A DNA stretch of 64,000 nt. Origin: Caballeronia sp. SL2Y3. GTDB lineage: Bacteria > Pseudomonadota > Gammaproteobacteria > Burkholderiales > Burkholderiaceae. Shown here piece after piece: positions 44,191-52,446 of this stretch. The translations under genes and the position numbers were made by a program. Below the pieces are notes generated by a model, which worked only from the letters and a program-made list of their open reading frames with translations, was not told where the DNA came from and searched no databases. Every line of letters begins with the position of its first letter. Positions within the stretch are counted from its first letter, which is position 1. The stretch lies in assembly GCF_022879575.1 (NCBI RefSeq), contig NZ_CP084260.1:2418001-2482000 (forward strand), written 5' to 3'.

Positions 44191-44799
44191 TTATTGAGCC
44201 GAGCCCGATGCCGCGCTCGCTGCCGCCGCGCCCGACGCCGCGGGTGCGGCCGGTGCTGGTGCAGCGCCCATGGCGCTGGCCGCGCCAGGGAACGCCGGCG
44301 CAGCAGCGGCCGGCGCGGCCGGCGTTGCTGCCTTCGACGCGCCGGAATCCGCCGCCTTGTTGTAGAGGAACTGTCCGATCAGGTTTTCGAGCACGACAGC
44401 CGATTGCGTCATCGTGATGGTGTCGCCGTTCTTGAGCATCTGATCGTCGCCGCCCGGCTCGAGGCCGATGTACTGCTCGCCGAGCAGACCCGAGGTCAGG
44501 ATCTTCGCGGACGAATCCTTCGGAAACTGGTACTGCTTGTCGATGTCGATGGTCACGACCGCCTGATACGCGTTCGGATCGAAGCCGATGGAGCCGACGC
44601 GCCCGACCGTCACGCCCGCGCTCTTCACGGGCGCGCGCGGCTTCAGGCCGCCGATGTTGTCGAACTTGAGCCGAACGGCGTAGGTTTGCTGGAACGACAG
44701 GGAACTCATGTTGCCGGCCTTCAGCGCGAGAAACAGCAGCGCCACGAAACCGAGCACCACGAAGAGGCCGACCCAAAAGTCGAGAGCAGTCTTTTTCAT
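44191..44799 (-). CDS. mlaD: MCE-domain protein MlaD
   Basis: A 202-residue inner-membrane-anchored hexameric MCE protein. One transmembrane helix (FWVGLFVVLGFVALLFLAL) precedes the MCE domain (about residues 37-115) with VKSAGVTVGRVGSIGFD. The C-terminal about 55 residues are an Ala/Pro repeat-like tail. It hands phospholipid to or from MlaFE and MlaC. Confidence 0.93.
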   Translation of the reverse strand: MKKTALDFWVGLFVVLGFVALLFLALKAGNMSSLSFQQTYAVRLKFDNIGGLKPRAPVKSAGVTVGRVGSIGFDPNAYQAVVTIDIDKQYQFPKDSSAKILTSGLLGEQYIGLEPGGDDQMLKNGDTITMTQSAVVLENLIGQFLYNKAADSGASKAATPAAPAAAAPAFPGAASAMGAAPAPAAPAASGAAAASAASGSAQ

Positions 44800-44892
44800 C
44801 GTCTTTCCAAAGAGAATCTTGTCGCGGAATGCGCGTGATGGTCTGTGCCCTTCACAACGCCCACGCCCTCGCGAGCGTCCGCGAGTGGTCCA

Positions 44893-45660
44893 TTAGCTGA
44901 ACATCAACGCGGTCAGCAGGAAGTCGAGGCCGAGCACGGCGAGCGACGCGTACACGACCGTTTTCGTCGTCGCGCGCGACACGCCTTCCGGCGTCGGCCG
45001 GGCTTCGTAGCCCTGGAACAACGCGATGAACGTCACCGCGAAACCGAACACGACGCTTTTCACGACGCCGTTGCCGACATCGCGCCAGACATCCACGCCG
45101 CCCTGCATCTGCGACCAGAACGCGCCCGAATCCACGCCGATCAGCAGCACGCCGACCACATAGCCGCCGATCACGCCGACCGCGCTGAAAATGGCCGCGA
45201 GCACCGGCATCGAAATGATGCCGGCCCACATGCGCGGCGCGACGACCACCTTGATGGGATCGACGGCCATCATTTCCATTGCCGTGAGTTGCTCGCCCGC
45301 CTTCATGAGGCCGATTTCCGCCGTCAGCGACGTGCCCGCGCGCCCGGCGAAGAGCAGCGCCGTGACCACGGGCCCGAGCTCGCGCACGAGCGACAGCGCG
45401 ACGAGCAGCCCGAGCGCCTGCTCCGAGCCGTAGCGGTTGAGCGTGTAGTAGCCCTGCAAGCCGAGCACGAAGCCGACGAACAGGCCCGACACCGCGATGA
45501 TCACGAGCGAATAATTGCCGACGAAGTGGATTTGTTTCGTGACAAGCCGCGGGCGGCGCAGCAGCGGGAAGAATTCGAGCACGAGGCGCGCGAGCATGCG
45601 CGTCGCGTAACCAGCGGTGCCGAAGCCGTCGAGCACCCAGCGGCCGAGTGCGCTGATCAT
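44893..45660 (-). CDS. mlaE: Mla ABC permease MlaE
   Basis: A 255-residue MlaE/YrbE-family permease with five or six hydrophobic segments. FVLGLQGYYTLNRYGSEQALG and TAEIGLMKAGEQLTAMEMM, which interacts with the ATPase, are conserved. Its start overlaps the mlaF stop in ATGA at 45657-45660. Confidence 0.95.
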   Translation of the reverse strand: MISALGRWVLDGFGTAGYATRMLARLVLEFFPLLRRPRLVTKQIHFVGNYSLVIIAVSGLFVGFVLGLQGYYTLNRYGSEQALGLLVALSLVRELGPVVTALLFAGRAGTSLTAEIGLMKAGEQLTAMEMMAVDPIKVVVAPRMWAGIISMPVLAAIFSAVGVIGGYVVGVLLIGVDSGAFWSQMQGGVDVWRDVGNGVVKSVVFGFAVTFIALFQGYEARPTPEGVSRATTKTVVYASLAVLGLDFLLTALMFS

Positions 45661-46472
45661 GCCTTGCCTCCGATGCCGAAATCCGCCGCGAGGTTCTGGC
45701 TCGCGTAGTGAAACTTGAAGGGGCCGTCCGGCGTGCCGTCGATGAACTGGCGCACGGTCGGGTCCTGCGACGCGCGCAGCTGCGCGGGCGTGCCTTCCGC
45801 GTGAATGCCGCCGTTGGCCACGAAATACACGTAGTCGGCAATGGCGAACGACTCCGGCACGTCGTGCGAGACGAGGATTGACGTGGCGCCGAGGGCGTCG
45901 TTCAGCGTGCGGATCAGCTTGGCGGTGATGCCGAGCGAGATGGGATCGAGACCCGCGAACGGCTCGTCGTACATCATGAGTTCCGGATCGAGCGCGATGG
46001 CGCGCGCGAGCGCCACGCGACGCGCCATGCCGCCCGAAATTTCCGACGGCGCGAGATCCCGCGCACCGCGCAAGCCCACGGCGTTGAGCTTCATCAGAAC
46101 GAGATCGCGGATGAGCGCTTCGGGCAGATCCGTGTGCTCGCGCAGCGGAAACGCGACGTTCTCGAAGACCGTTTGATCCGTGAAGAGCGCGCCGAACTGG
46201 AACAGCATGCCCATCTTCCGGCGCAGCGCGTACAGACCGTCGCGCGTCTGCGCGCCGACGTCCTGCCCGCCGTACAGCACCTGGCCGCGGCTCGCCTTGA
46301 CGAGACCGCCGATCAGCCGAAGCGTCGTGGTCTTGCCGCAGCCCGAGCCGCCCATGACCGCGACGACCTGACCGCGCGTGAAGCGCATGTTCAGGTTCGA
46401 CAGGACGAGCCGCTCGCCGTAACCGAAGTCGACGTCGCGTAGCTCGAGCAGAGTCTCAGAAGAGGCTGGCAC
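45657..46472 (-). CDS. mlaF: Mla ABC ATPase MlaF
   Basis: A 271-residue ATP-binding subunit. Walker A GGSGCGKTT, signature ISGGMARRVALARA and Walker B LMMYDEPFAGLD are visible. I choose GTG at 46472 (VPASSETLLEL) because it has GGAAT about 11 bases upstream and sits about 34 nt after the TATAAT at 46506-46511. An ATG at 46586 would lie upstream of that promoter element. It is the first gene of the mla set. Confidence 0.88.
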   Translation of the reverse strand: MPASSETLLELRDVDFGYGERLVLSNLNMRFTRGQVVAVMGGSGCGKTTTLRLIGGLVKASRGQVLYGGQDVGAQTRDGLYALRRKMGMLFQFGALFTDQTVFENVAFPLREHTDLPEALIRDLVLMKLNAVGLRGARDLAPSEISGGMARRVALARAIALDPELMMYDEPFAGLDPISLGITAKLIRTLNDALGATSILVSHDVPESFAIADYVYFVANGGIHAEGTPAQLRASQDPTVRQFIDGTPDGPFKFHYASQNLAADFGIGGKA

Positions 46473-46505
46473 TGGGTAAGAAATTCCGTTGACGCAAAAC
46501 GACGC

Positions 46506-46511
46506 ATTATA
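46506..46511 (-). promoter_or_regulatory. candidate -10 box of the mla operon
   Basis: TATAAT on the minus strand, about 34 nt before the proposed mlaF GTG start and 59 bp after the thiE stop. The -35 is not obvious. Its position supports separate transcription of the mla genes from the thi operon. Confidence 0.45.
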
Positions 46512-46569
46512 GGGCCTGCGTGCAATCGGTGCTTTGCCTAGTGCGCGGTGCCTAATTTTTTCGGAACTG

Positions 46570-47652
46570 TCAGCATTGACCTGCAAAGTTTTGTTGCAGC
46601 GATGCGACCGCCTGAGCAGTATCCGGCGCTTCGGTCACGGCACGCACGACCGCCGCGCTGCCGACGCCCGTCGCGAGCACGTCGCCGATCACTTTGCCGT
46701 CGATTCCGCCGATCGCGACGAGCGGCACGCGGCCGCGCAGAAGCTGCACGTAGCGGCGCAGGCGGGCGAGACCTTGCGGCTTGGTCGGCATGACCTTGGT
46801 CGTCGTCGGGAAGACGGCGCCAAGCGCGAGATAGCTCGGCCGGAAATGCAGCGCGCGCAGCATCTCATAGTAGCCGTGCGTCGAGAGGCCGAGGCGCAGG
46901 CCGGCGCGCGCAATCGCGTTGAGATCGGCGGTCTCGACGTCTTCCTGGCCGAGATGCACGCCGTAAGCGCCCGCGGCGATTGCCTCGCGCCAGTGGTCGT
47001 TGATGAAAAGCCGCGCCTGATGCCGACGCCCCGCCGCCACGGACCGTTCGATTTCGCGTCGAAGATCGTCGGCGTCTGCGCTTTTTCGGCGCAGTTGCGC
47101 CGTGGCGACGCCCAGATCGAGCACGCGCTCGACCCATTCCGCGCTTGGCAGCACGGGATAGAGCCCGAGTTCGGCGGGACAAGGCGGGAATGCCGGCTCC
47201 GGCGCGGGCGGCAGGCCGCCGACGCGCGGGAACGTCGCGAAATCGACAGGCCAGGCGTCGTCTTTGGACTCATCGCCGGTGCGCCAGGCCAGCGCCAGAA
47301 CGAGCGCGTCGTGCGGCTCGAAGTTGCAGTCGAGAAACGCGGCGAGCGCGGCGAGCCAGTCGTCGGAACGCTCGCCGTCGAGCACGAAACGCTCGCCCTT
47401 GCGCGTCAGCGTTACGCGCGGGCCGTGCGCTTCGAGCACGGCGGCGCCGCTCAGAAGCGCATCGGAATCGGATTCACGCGCTTCCGTAAGCACGATCAAA
47501 TCCTGCGCGCCGGCCGATTCGGGCGCGGTCAGGCAGATGCGCCAGCGCGTCGACGCGGCGGGCCAGTCGCCGAGACGCGCACGAATTCGCTCCGCGACTT
47601 CCACGAGTTCGTCCGCCGGCGGCCAGAACACTTCGCGACCGAGCAGGCTCAT
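46570..47652 (-). CDS. thiE: thiamine-phosphate synthase with N-terminal extension
   Basis: A 360-residue protein. The C-terminal 190 residues are a normal ThiE TIM barrel joining HMP-PP and thiazole phosphate: QLRRK, FINDHW, GVHLGQED, GLSTHG, LGAVFPTTTK and VAIGGI are in order. The first about 160 residues are extra. They contain VTLTRKGERFVLDGERSDDWLAALAAFLD, which resembles a worn C-terminal part of ThiD (HMP kinase) lacking the GTGC motif. The start ATG overlaps the thiG stop in ATGA (47649-47652). Confidence 0.88.
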   Translation of the reverse strand: MSLLGREVFWPPADELVEVAERIRARLGDWPAASTRWRICLTAPESAGAQDLIVLTEARESDSDALLSGAAVLEAHGPRVTLTRKGERFVLDGERSDDWLAALAAFLDCNFEPHDALVLALAWRTGDESKDDAWPVDFATFPRVGGLPPAPEPAFPPCPAELGLYPVLPSAEWVERVLDLGVATAQLRRKSADADDLRREIERSVAAGRRHQARLFINDHWREAIAAGAYGVHLGQEDVETADLNAIARAGLRLGLSTHGYYEMLRALHFRPSYLALGAVFPTTTKVMPTKPQGLARLRRYVQLLRGRVPLVAIGGIDGKVIGDVLATGVGSAAVVRAVTEAPDTAQAVASLQQNFAGQC

Positions 47653-48455
47653 GCCGCACCTCCGTCCTGATGCCAGAACGGCATGCCGACGACCGGCGTG
47701 CTCGCCTGCGCGCTGTCGCGCTCGGCCATCGGACCGGCGAGAAACGCGCTGCGGCCCGCTTCGACGCCGAGCGCAAACGCACGCGCCATCTGCGGCGGAA
47801 ACGTGGCCTGCGAAACCGCCGTATTGAGCAGCACGCCGTCGAAGCCCCACTCCATGACCTGACACGCGTGCGACGGCACGCCGAGACCCGCATCGACGAT
47901 CAGCGGCACATCCGGCAGCCGCTCGCGCAAGGTGCGCAGGCCGTACGGGTTCGTCACGCCCTTGCCGGTGCCGATGGGCGCGCCCCACGGCATCAGCGCT
48001 TCGCAGCCCGCATCGAGCAGGCGCCGGCCGATCACGAGATCTTCCGTGCAGTACGGCAGCACCTTGAAGCCGTCGCGCACGAGCTTCGCCGCCGCTTCGA
48101 CCAGGCCGATCGGGTCGGGCTGGAGCGTGTAGTCATCGCCGATCAGTTCGAGCTTGATCCACGGCGCGTCGAACACTTCGCGCGCCATGTAGGCGGTGGT
48201 CAGCACTTCGTCCACGCTCTGGCAGCCCGCCGTGTTCGGCAACAGCGCGACGCCGTGACGCTTGAGCACGTCGAAGAAGCCGGCTTCGCCCGTCTCCGAC
48301 TGGCGGCGCAGCGCGACCGTCACCATGCCGGGACGCGCGGCATCGATGGAATCCGACAGCGATTGCAGCGACGGATAGCGCGACGTGCCGAGCAGCACGC
48401 GGCTCGGAAACGCCTGGCCGTAAAGCGTGAGGACGTCGGCGGTCTGTGTGGTCAT
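47649..48455 (-). CDS. thiG: thiazole synthase
   Basis: A 268-residue TIM barrel that makes thiazole phosphate from deoxyxylulose phosphate, the glycine imine and ThiS thiocarboxylate. SRVLLGTSRYPS, WIKLELIGDDYTL (with the Schiff-base Lys) and VIDAGLGVPSHA-type VDAGLGVPSHACQVMEWGFDGVLLN motifs are present. It is 19 bp after thiS and overlaps thiE by 4 bp. Confidence 0.95.
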   Translation of the reverse strand: MTTQTADVLTLYGQAFPSRVLLGTSRYPSLQSLSDSIDAARPGMVTVALRRQSETGEAGFFDVLKRHGVALLPNTAGCQSVDEVLTTAYMAREVFDAPWIKLELIGDDYTLQPDPIGLVEAAAKLVRDGFKVLPYCTEDLVIGRRLLDAGCEALMPWGAPIGTGKGVTNPYGLRTLRERLPDVPLIVDAGLGVPSHACQVMEWGFDGVLLNTAVSQATFPPQMARAFALGVEAGRSAFLAGPMAERDSAQASTPVVGMPFWHQDGGAA

Positions 48456-48474
48456 GATGGAATCCTTCGTGGGT

Positions 48475-48672
48475 TCAGCCGCCCGCGACGGGCGAAACGA
48501 CGTCGAGCTTGTCGCCCGGCGCGAGCGTCTTCGTGCCGTGCTCGCCGCGCGCGACGAACTGGCCGTTGAGCGCGACCGCGAACGGCGGCTTCGCGCCGAA
48601 CGCGGCGAGCGCGTCCGTGACGGTCGCGGCGTCGGGCAAGGTGAACTCGCGCTGATTGATGTGGATGTTCAT
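48475..48672 (-). CDS. thiS: sulfur-carrier protein ThiS
   Basis: A 65-residue ubiquitin-fold sulfur carrier ending in the required Gly-Gly (PVAGG). FVARGEHGTKTLAPGDKLDVV is the conserved core. It is adenylated by ThiF/MoeB and loaded with sulfur for ThiG. ATG 48672 is 20 bp after thiO on the same strand. Confidence 0.94.
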   Translation of the reverse strand: MNIHINQREFTLPDAATVTDALAAFGAKPPFAVALNGQFVARGEHGTKTLAPGDKLDVVSPVAGG

Positions 48673-48692
48673 GGGTCTTTCTCTGAATGCTG

Positions 48693-49832
48693 TCACGCGG
48701 GCACGGCCGCGAATGCGCCGTGCAGCAGCTCGGGCCATGTGGCATCGGCGCGGAACTGCGCGAACGAAGCGGCGTCGCGCACCGTTTCTCCGATGAGCGC
48801 ATCGGCGAGCGCGCAGGCGGCATCGGCCACTTCGGGCGCGATCATGAAGCCGTGCCGATACAGCCCGTTCACGCGCAGCGTCTGCGCGCCGTCCCAGACG
48901 ATGGCCGGACGATGATCCGGCAGCGTCGGCCGGCATTGCGAGTTGAGTTCGAGAATGCGCGCTTCGCCGAATCCCGGATGCACGGCGAACGCCGCGCTCA
49001 GCAATTCGAGCGCCGAGCGCACGCTGACGGGCGACATGTCCTCGCCCTCCACTTCCGTCGCGCCGATCACGTAGACGTCGTTCTGCTTCGGCGCGATGTA
49101 AAGCGGATAGCGCGGATGCAGCAAGCGCACCGGCCGCGTGAGCCCGATGCCCGGCGCATGCACCCGCGCCACTTCGCCGCGAATGCCGCGCAGCGCGGGC
49201 CACGCGGGCTTGCCGCCGAGACCGCGGCAATCGATGATCCAGCGTGCATCGGGCATGGCATCGACCGGCGTGTTCCAGAGCGTGCGCACGCCGCGCGCCG
49301 CCAGCCCCGCCGCGAGCGCCTTGAGCGCCTGCCGGTTGTCGAGCTGGCCTTCGTGCGGCAGCAGCCAGCCCTGCGCGAAGCGCGAGCCGAGCGCCGGTTC
49401 CGCCTCGGCGACCTGAGCGCCCGCGAGCTTGACGAAACCGCCGTCGAGCAGCGCGGCCGGGGCGTTCGCCCGCAGCCGGCGCTCGAAAAGCGGCGCTTCC
49501 GCGCGATCCGCGCCGTGCCACACGACGAGCGTCCCGTTGCGCTGAAAGAAGACCCGCTCGGGCAATGCCGCGATCACATTCGGCCAGCGCGCGAGCGACG
49601 CCGCGCCAAGCTCGACGACGAGCGGCTCCGCGCTCGTCGCTTCTGCGAGCGGCGCGAGCATGGCCGCGGCGACCCACGCGGCCGACTGCGAGCCGGCCTC
49701 GTCGCCACGTTCGTAGAGCGCGACGCCGTGCCCCGCGCCCGCAAGCTGCCAGGCGACGAGCCGCCCGACGAGCCCGCCGCCGATTACCGCGAAGTCCGGC
49801 CGGCGCGCGTCGCCCTGTTCCATGCTGTTCAC
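48693..49832 (-). CDS. thiO: FAD-dependent glycine oxidase ThiO
   Basis: A 379-residue DAO-family flavoenzyme that makes the glycine imine for thiazole synthesis. The FAD motif AVIGGGLVGRLVAWQLAGAG begins near residue 16, and YRHGFMIAPEVADAACALAD is near the C-terminus. GTG 49832 is chosen as start because AGGAGA lies 9 bases upstream; ATG 49823 has no such site and ATG 49850 would include the SD itself. It is the first gene after the TPP riboswitch. Confidence 0.88.
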   Translation of the reverse strand: MNSMEQGDARRPDFAVIGGGLVGRLVAWQLAGAGHGVALYERGDEAGSQSAAWVAAAMLAPLAEATSAEPLVVELGAASLARWPNVIAALPERVFFQRNGTLVVWHGADRAEAPLFERRLRANAPAALLDGGFVKLAGAQVAEAEPALGSRFAQGWLLPHEGQLDNRQALKALAAGLAARGVRTLWNTPVDAMPDARWIIDCRGLGGKPAWPALRGIRGEVARVHAPGIGLTRPVRLLHPRYPLYIAPKQNDVYVIGATEVEGEDMSPVSVRSALELLSAAFAVHPGFGEARILELNSQCRPTLPDHRPAIVWDGAQTLRVNGLYRHGFMIAPEVADAACALADALIGETVRDAASFAQFRADATWPELLHGAFAAVPA

Positions 49833-50033
49833 AATCCGATGTCTCCTCATCCGGTCCCGTGCGTCGCCTCACGAAAGCGAGCGTCGCCGCAGGAAGCGGC
49901 ATACCGATTGACTAACTGACTAACGTGGCGAATCAGCGGAGGAGAGACCTGCACGGCGGCCGTCAGACGCACCGAGCGGAAAAGGAAGACCGGAAGAGAC
50001 TGGAGGAATGGCGCGGCGAACGCGCGTTCTCCG

Positions 50034-50139
50034 GAAACTTCCCTCGCCGGTATTACCCGGATCGGGTGCAAAGGGTCTCTCTCAGCCTCGCCGCGCCGGC
50101 CACCGTTGCCAGTGACGTCGCGCGAAGCACCCCTGTTTC
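50034..50139 (-). promoter_or_regulatory. TPP riboswitch (THI element)
   Basis: On the minus strand the order GGGGTGC, GGCTGAGA, ACCCTTTGCACCCGATCCGG, TAATACCGGCG, AGGGAAG matches the TPP aptamer consensus. Outer arms GAAAC (50135-50139) and GTTTC (50034-50038) can close helix P1. It lies about 200 nt upstream of thiO. Between aptamer and start, a CCTCC-type stretch (50002-50007) could pair with the AGGAG of thiO, suggesting control of translation initiation. Confidence 0.92.
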
Positions 50140-50149
50140 GTCGCAGATC

Positions 50150-50179
50150 ATTAGAGCATAAAAGGCAAAGCCGCTGCAA
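50150..50179 (-). promoter_or_regulatory. promoter of the thi operon
   Basis: On the minus strand TTGCAG (50174-50179) and TCTAAT (50150-50155) are spaced by 18 bases. The start near 50143 is only a few bases ahead of the riboswitch P1, as expected for an aptamer at the very 5' end of the transcript. Confidence 0.55.
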
Positions 50180-50425
50180 ACCGGGATTGCCCGCTTCGGC
50201 CGCACCGCTCCCGTCGTGCCGCTTCGGTCGCGGCCGGCGGCACTCTGGCACAATGCCCCGAACACCGGTTCATCGGACGATCGGGCCGAATTAAGCGACA
50301 GTTAAGGCAGCATCACAACAATCTGCGAACCCGGAACTGGCTGCGCGCACGTCGATGCCGCGCGCCGCACGGCAAGCGACACCGTCTCAACCCGCCGGCG
50401 ATCCGGCGCACCCGAACACAAGGTC

Positions 50426-52168
50426 ATGGTCAACTCGAATCTCGAAAGCACGCAGCAGAAGGCGGATGACGTATCGGCGTGGAGCCTCATCAAACCTTAC
50501 TGGGTCTCGGAAGAGCGCGGCGTCGCGTGGGGCCTTCTGGTCGCGATCATCGCGATCAACATGACGGTCGTCTGGATCAACGTGCGGCTCAACAGCTGGA
50601 ACGCGGACTTTTATAACGCGCTGCAAAACAAGAACGTGCGCGACTTTCCGCACTTGCTGCTGATCTTCACCGGTCTCGCGTTTGCGTACATTCTGCTCGC
50701 CGTCTACGGGCGCTATCTGCGGCAGATGCTCGCGTTCCGCTGGCGGCAATGGCTCACGAACCGGTATCTCGAACAATGGTTCGGCGACAAGGCGTTCTAC
50801 CGCATCGAACGCGACCGTCTCGCCGACAACCCCGACCAGCGTATCAGCGACGACCTGCAATCCTTCGCGACCACCACGCTTACGCTGTCGCTCGACCTGC
50901 TATCGACGCTCGTCACGCTCGTCACCTTCATCACCATTTTGTGGACGCTCGCGGGCGCTCTGACGCTGACGCTCTTCGGCAAGCCGCTCGTCATTCCGGG
51001 CTACATGGTGTGGGCCGCCGCGCTTTACGCGATTCTCGGCTCGCTCATCATCCAGAAGGTCGGGCATCCGCTCGTGTCGATCAACTACCAGCAGCAGAAA
51101 GTGGAGGCGGACTTTCGCTTCGGCCTGATCCGCGTGCGCGAAAACGCCGAGCAGATCGCGTTCTACGACGGCATCGCCACCGAAACCGCCAACGCCAAGG
51201 GCATCTTCCAGCGCATTCGCGACAACTGGTGGCTCATCATGAAGTACACGAAGCGCATGACCTTCGTGCTGTCCTTCTACGGGCAAATCGCGATCATCTT
51301 TCCGATCATGGTCGCCGCGCCCCGCTACTTCGCGGGCGCGTTTTCGTTCGGCGTGCTGATGCAGATTTCGTCGGCGTTCGGCACCGTCAGCGATTCCTTT
51401 TCCTGGTTCATCAACAGTTATTCGACGCTCGTCGAATGGCGCGCCACCGTCAACCGTCTGCGCGAATTCAAGCGCGTCATGCGCTCGACGCATATCCGCG
51501 AGGAAACGTCGCCCGCGACCGAACGCGGCGGCATCAACCTGCATTACACGAGCACGCGGTCGCTGACGACCACCGGTCTCATGCTCGCGCTTCCGAACGG
51601 CACGCCACTATCACGCGTGGCGGATGTCTCGATCGAGCCGGGTTCGCGCTGGCTCGTCGTCGGGCCGTCGGGTTCGGGCAAGAGCACGCTGATGCGCGCG
51701 CTCGCGGGCCTGTGGCCGTTCGGCGACGGCACCATCGACGCGCCCGTCGATGCGAAGCTCATGTTCGTGCCGCAGCAGAGTTATCTGCCGATCGGGACGT
51801 TGCGCGGGGCGCTGTCGTATCCGTCGCCGGCCACGACCTTCACCGACGAGGAATCGCGCGAAGCCTTGCGCGCGTGCAATCTCGAAGCGTACGGCGACCG
51901 GCTCGACGAAAGCGCGCACTGGGCGCGCAGCTTGTCGCCGGGCGAGCAGCAGCGGCTGGCTGCGGCGCGCGTGCTGCTGCACAAGCCGGACTTCGTGTTC
52001 CTCGACGAAGCGACGAGCGCGCTCGATGCCGAGAACGAGCTGCACATCTACAACACGCTGGTCGAGCGGTTGCCGAAGGCGGCGATTCTGAGCGTCGCGC
52101 ATCGCGAATCGGTCGCGATGTTCCATGACTACAAGATCGAGATCGAAAGGGCGATGGCGGAGGCTTGA
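50426..52168 (+). CDS. ABC transporter permease/ATPase, SbmA/BacA-like (YddA type)
   Basis: A 580-residue half-transporter with fused domains. The N-terminal SbmA/BacA-type membrane domain (about residues 20-340) includes LNSWNADFYNALQNKNVRDF, a family motif. The ATPase has Walker A GPSGSGKST (about 413), signature LSPGEQQRLAAARVL and Walker B FVFLDEATSALD. Members are linked to peptide or vitamin uptake, but the substrate here is unknown. It is divergent from the thi operon with a 246-bp gap and ends at a strong terminator at 52192-52230. Confidence 0.9.
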   Translation: MVNSNLESTQQKADDVSAWSLIKPYWVSEERGVAWGLLVAIIAINMTVVWINVRLNSWNADFYNALQNKNVRDFPHLLLIFTGLAFAYILLAVYGRYLRQMLAFRWRQWLTNRYLEQWFGDKAFYRIERDRLADNPDQRISDDLQSFATTTLTLSLDLLSTLVTLVTFITILWTLAGALTLTLFGKPLVIPGYMVWAAALYAILGSLIIQKVGHPLVSINYQQQKVEADFRFGLIRVRENAEQIAFYDGIATETANAKGIFQRIRDNWWLIMKYTKRMTFVLSFYGQIAIIFPIMVAAPRYFAGAFSFGVLMQISSAFGTVSDSFSWFINSYSTLVEWRATVNRLREFKRVMRSTHIREETSPATERGGINLHYTSTRSLTTTGLMLALPNGTPLSRVADVSIEPGSRWLVVGPSGSGKSTLMRALAGLWPFGDGTIDAPVDAKLMFVPQQSYLPIGTLRGALSYPSPATTFTDEESREALRACNLEAYGDRLDESAHWARSLSPGEQQRLAAARVLLHKPDFVFLDEATSALDAENELHIYNTLVERLPKAAILSVAHRESVAMFHDYKIEIERAMAEA

Positions 52169-52191
52169 GAAAATCGCATCGAAGCGTCGAG

Positions 52192-52230
52192 AAAGCCGCA
52201 CGGGCCATTCATGTCCGTGCGGCTTTTCTT
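52192..52230 (+). terminator. Rho-independent terminator after the ABC gene
   Basis: AAAGCCGCACGG (52192-52203) pairs with CCGTGCGGCTTT (52215-52226), with an 11-nt loop, and is followed by a T-rich stretch. Confidence 0.9.
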
Positions 52231-52343
52231 TTATGCCGATTCGAATATGAACCGCTACTGGCGGAATTCATTAAGGCGCGATAGGCTGATGATGCCCGCT
52301 ACGAAAGGCATTGTTCCGCAAAGAGTAGTACAACAAACAATTA

Positions 52344-52371
52344 TTGACCGCGAGCGTCTCGATCGTATGTA
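52344..52371 (+). promoter_or_regulatory. candidate promoter of the TPR-glycosyltransferase gene
   Basis: TTGACC (52344-52349) and a poor -10, TATGTA (52366-52371), are 16 bases apart in an A/T-richer stretch than the surroundings, about 75 bp before the ATG at 52447. Confidence 0.35.
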
Positions 52372-52446
52372 ACATGAGCAGCCTTTCGTTTGAATCGTTG
52401 CAATTCCAGCATAGGGATCGCAATGTAGTTCCCCGAGTGTGTCCAC

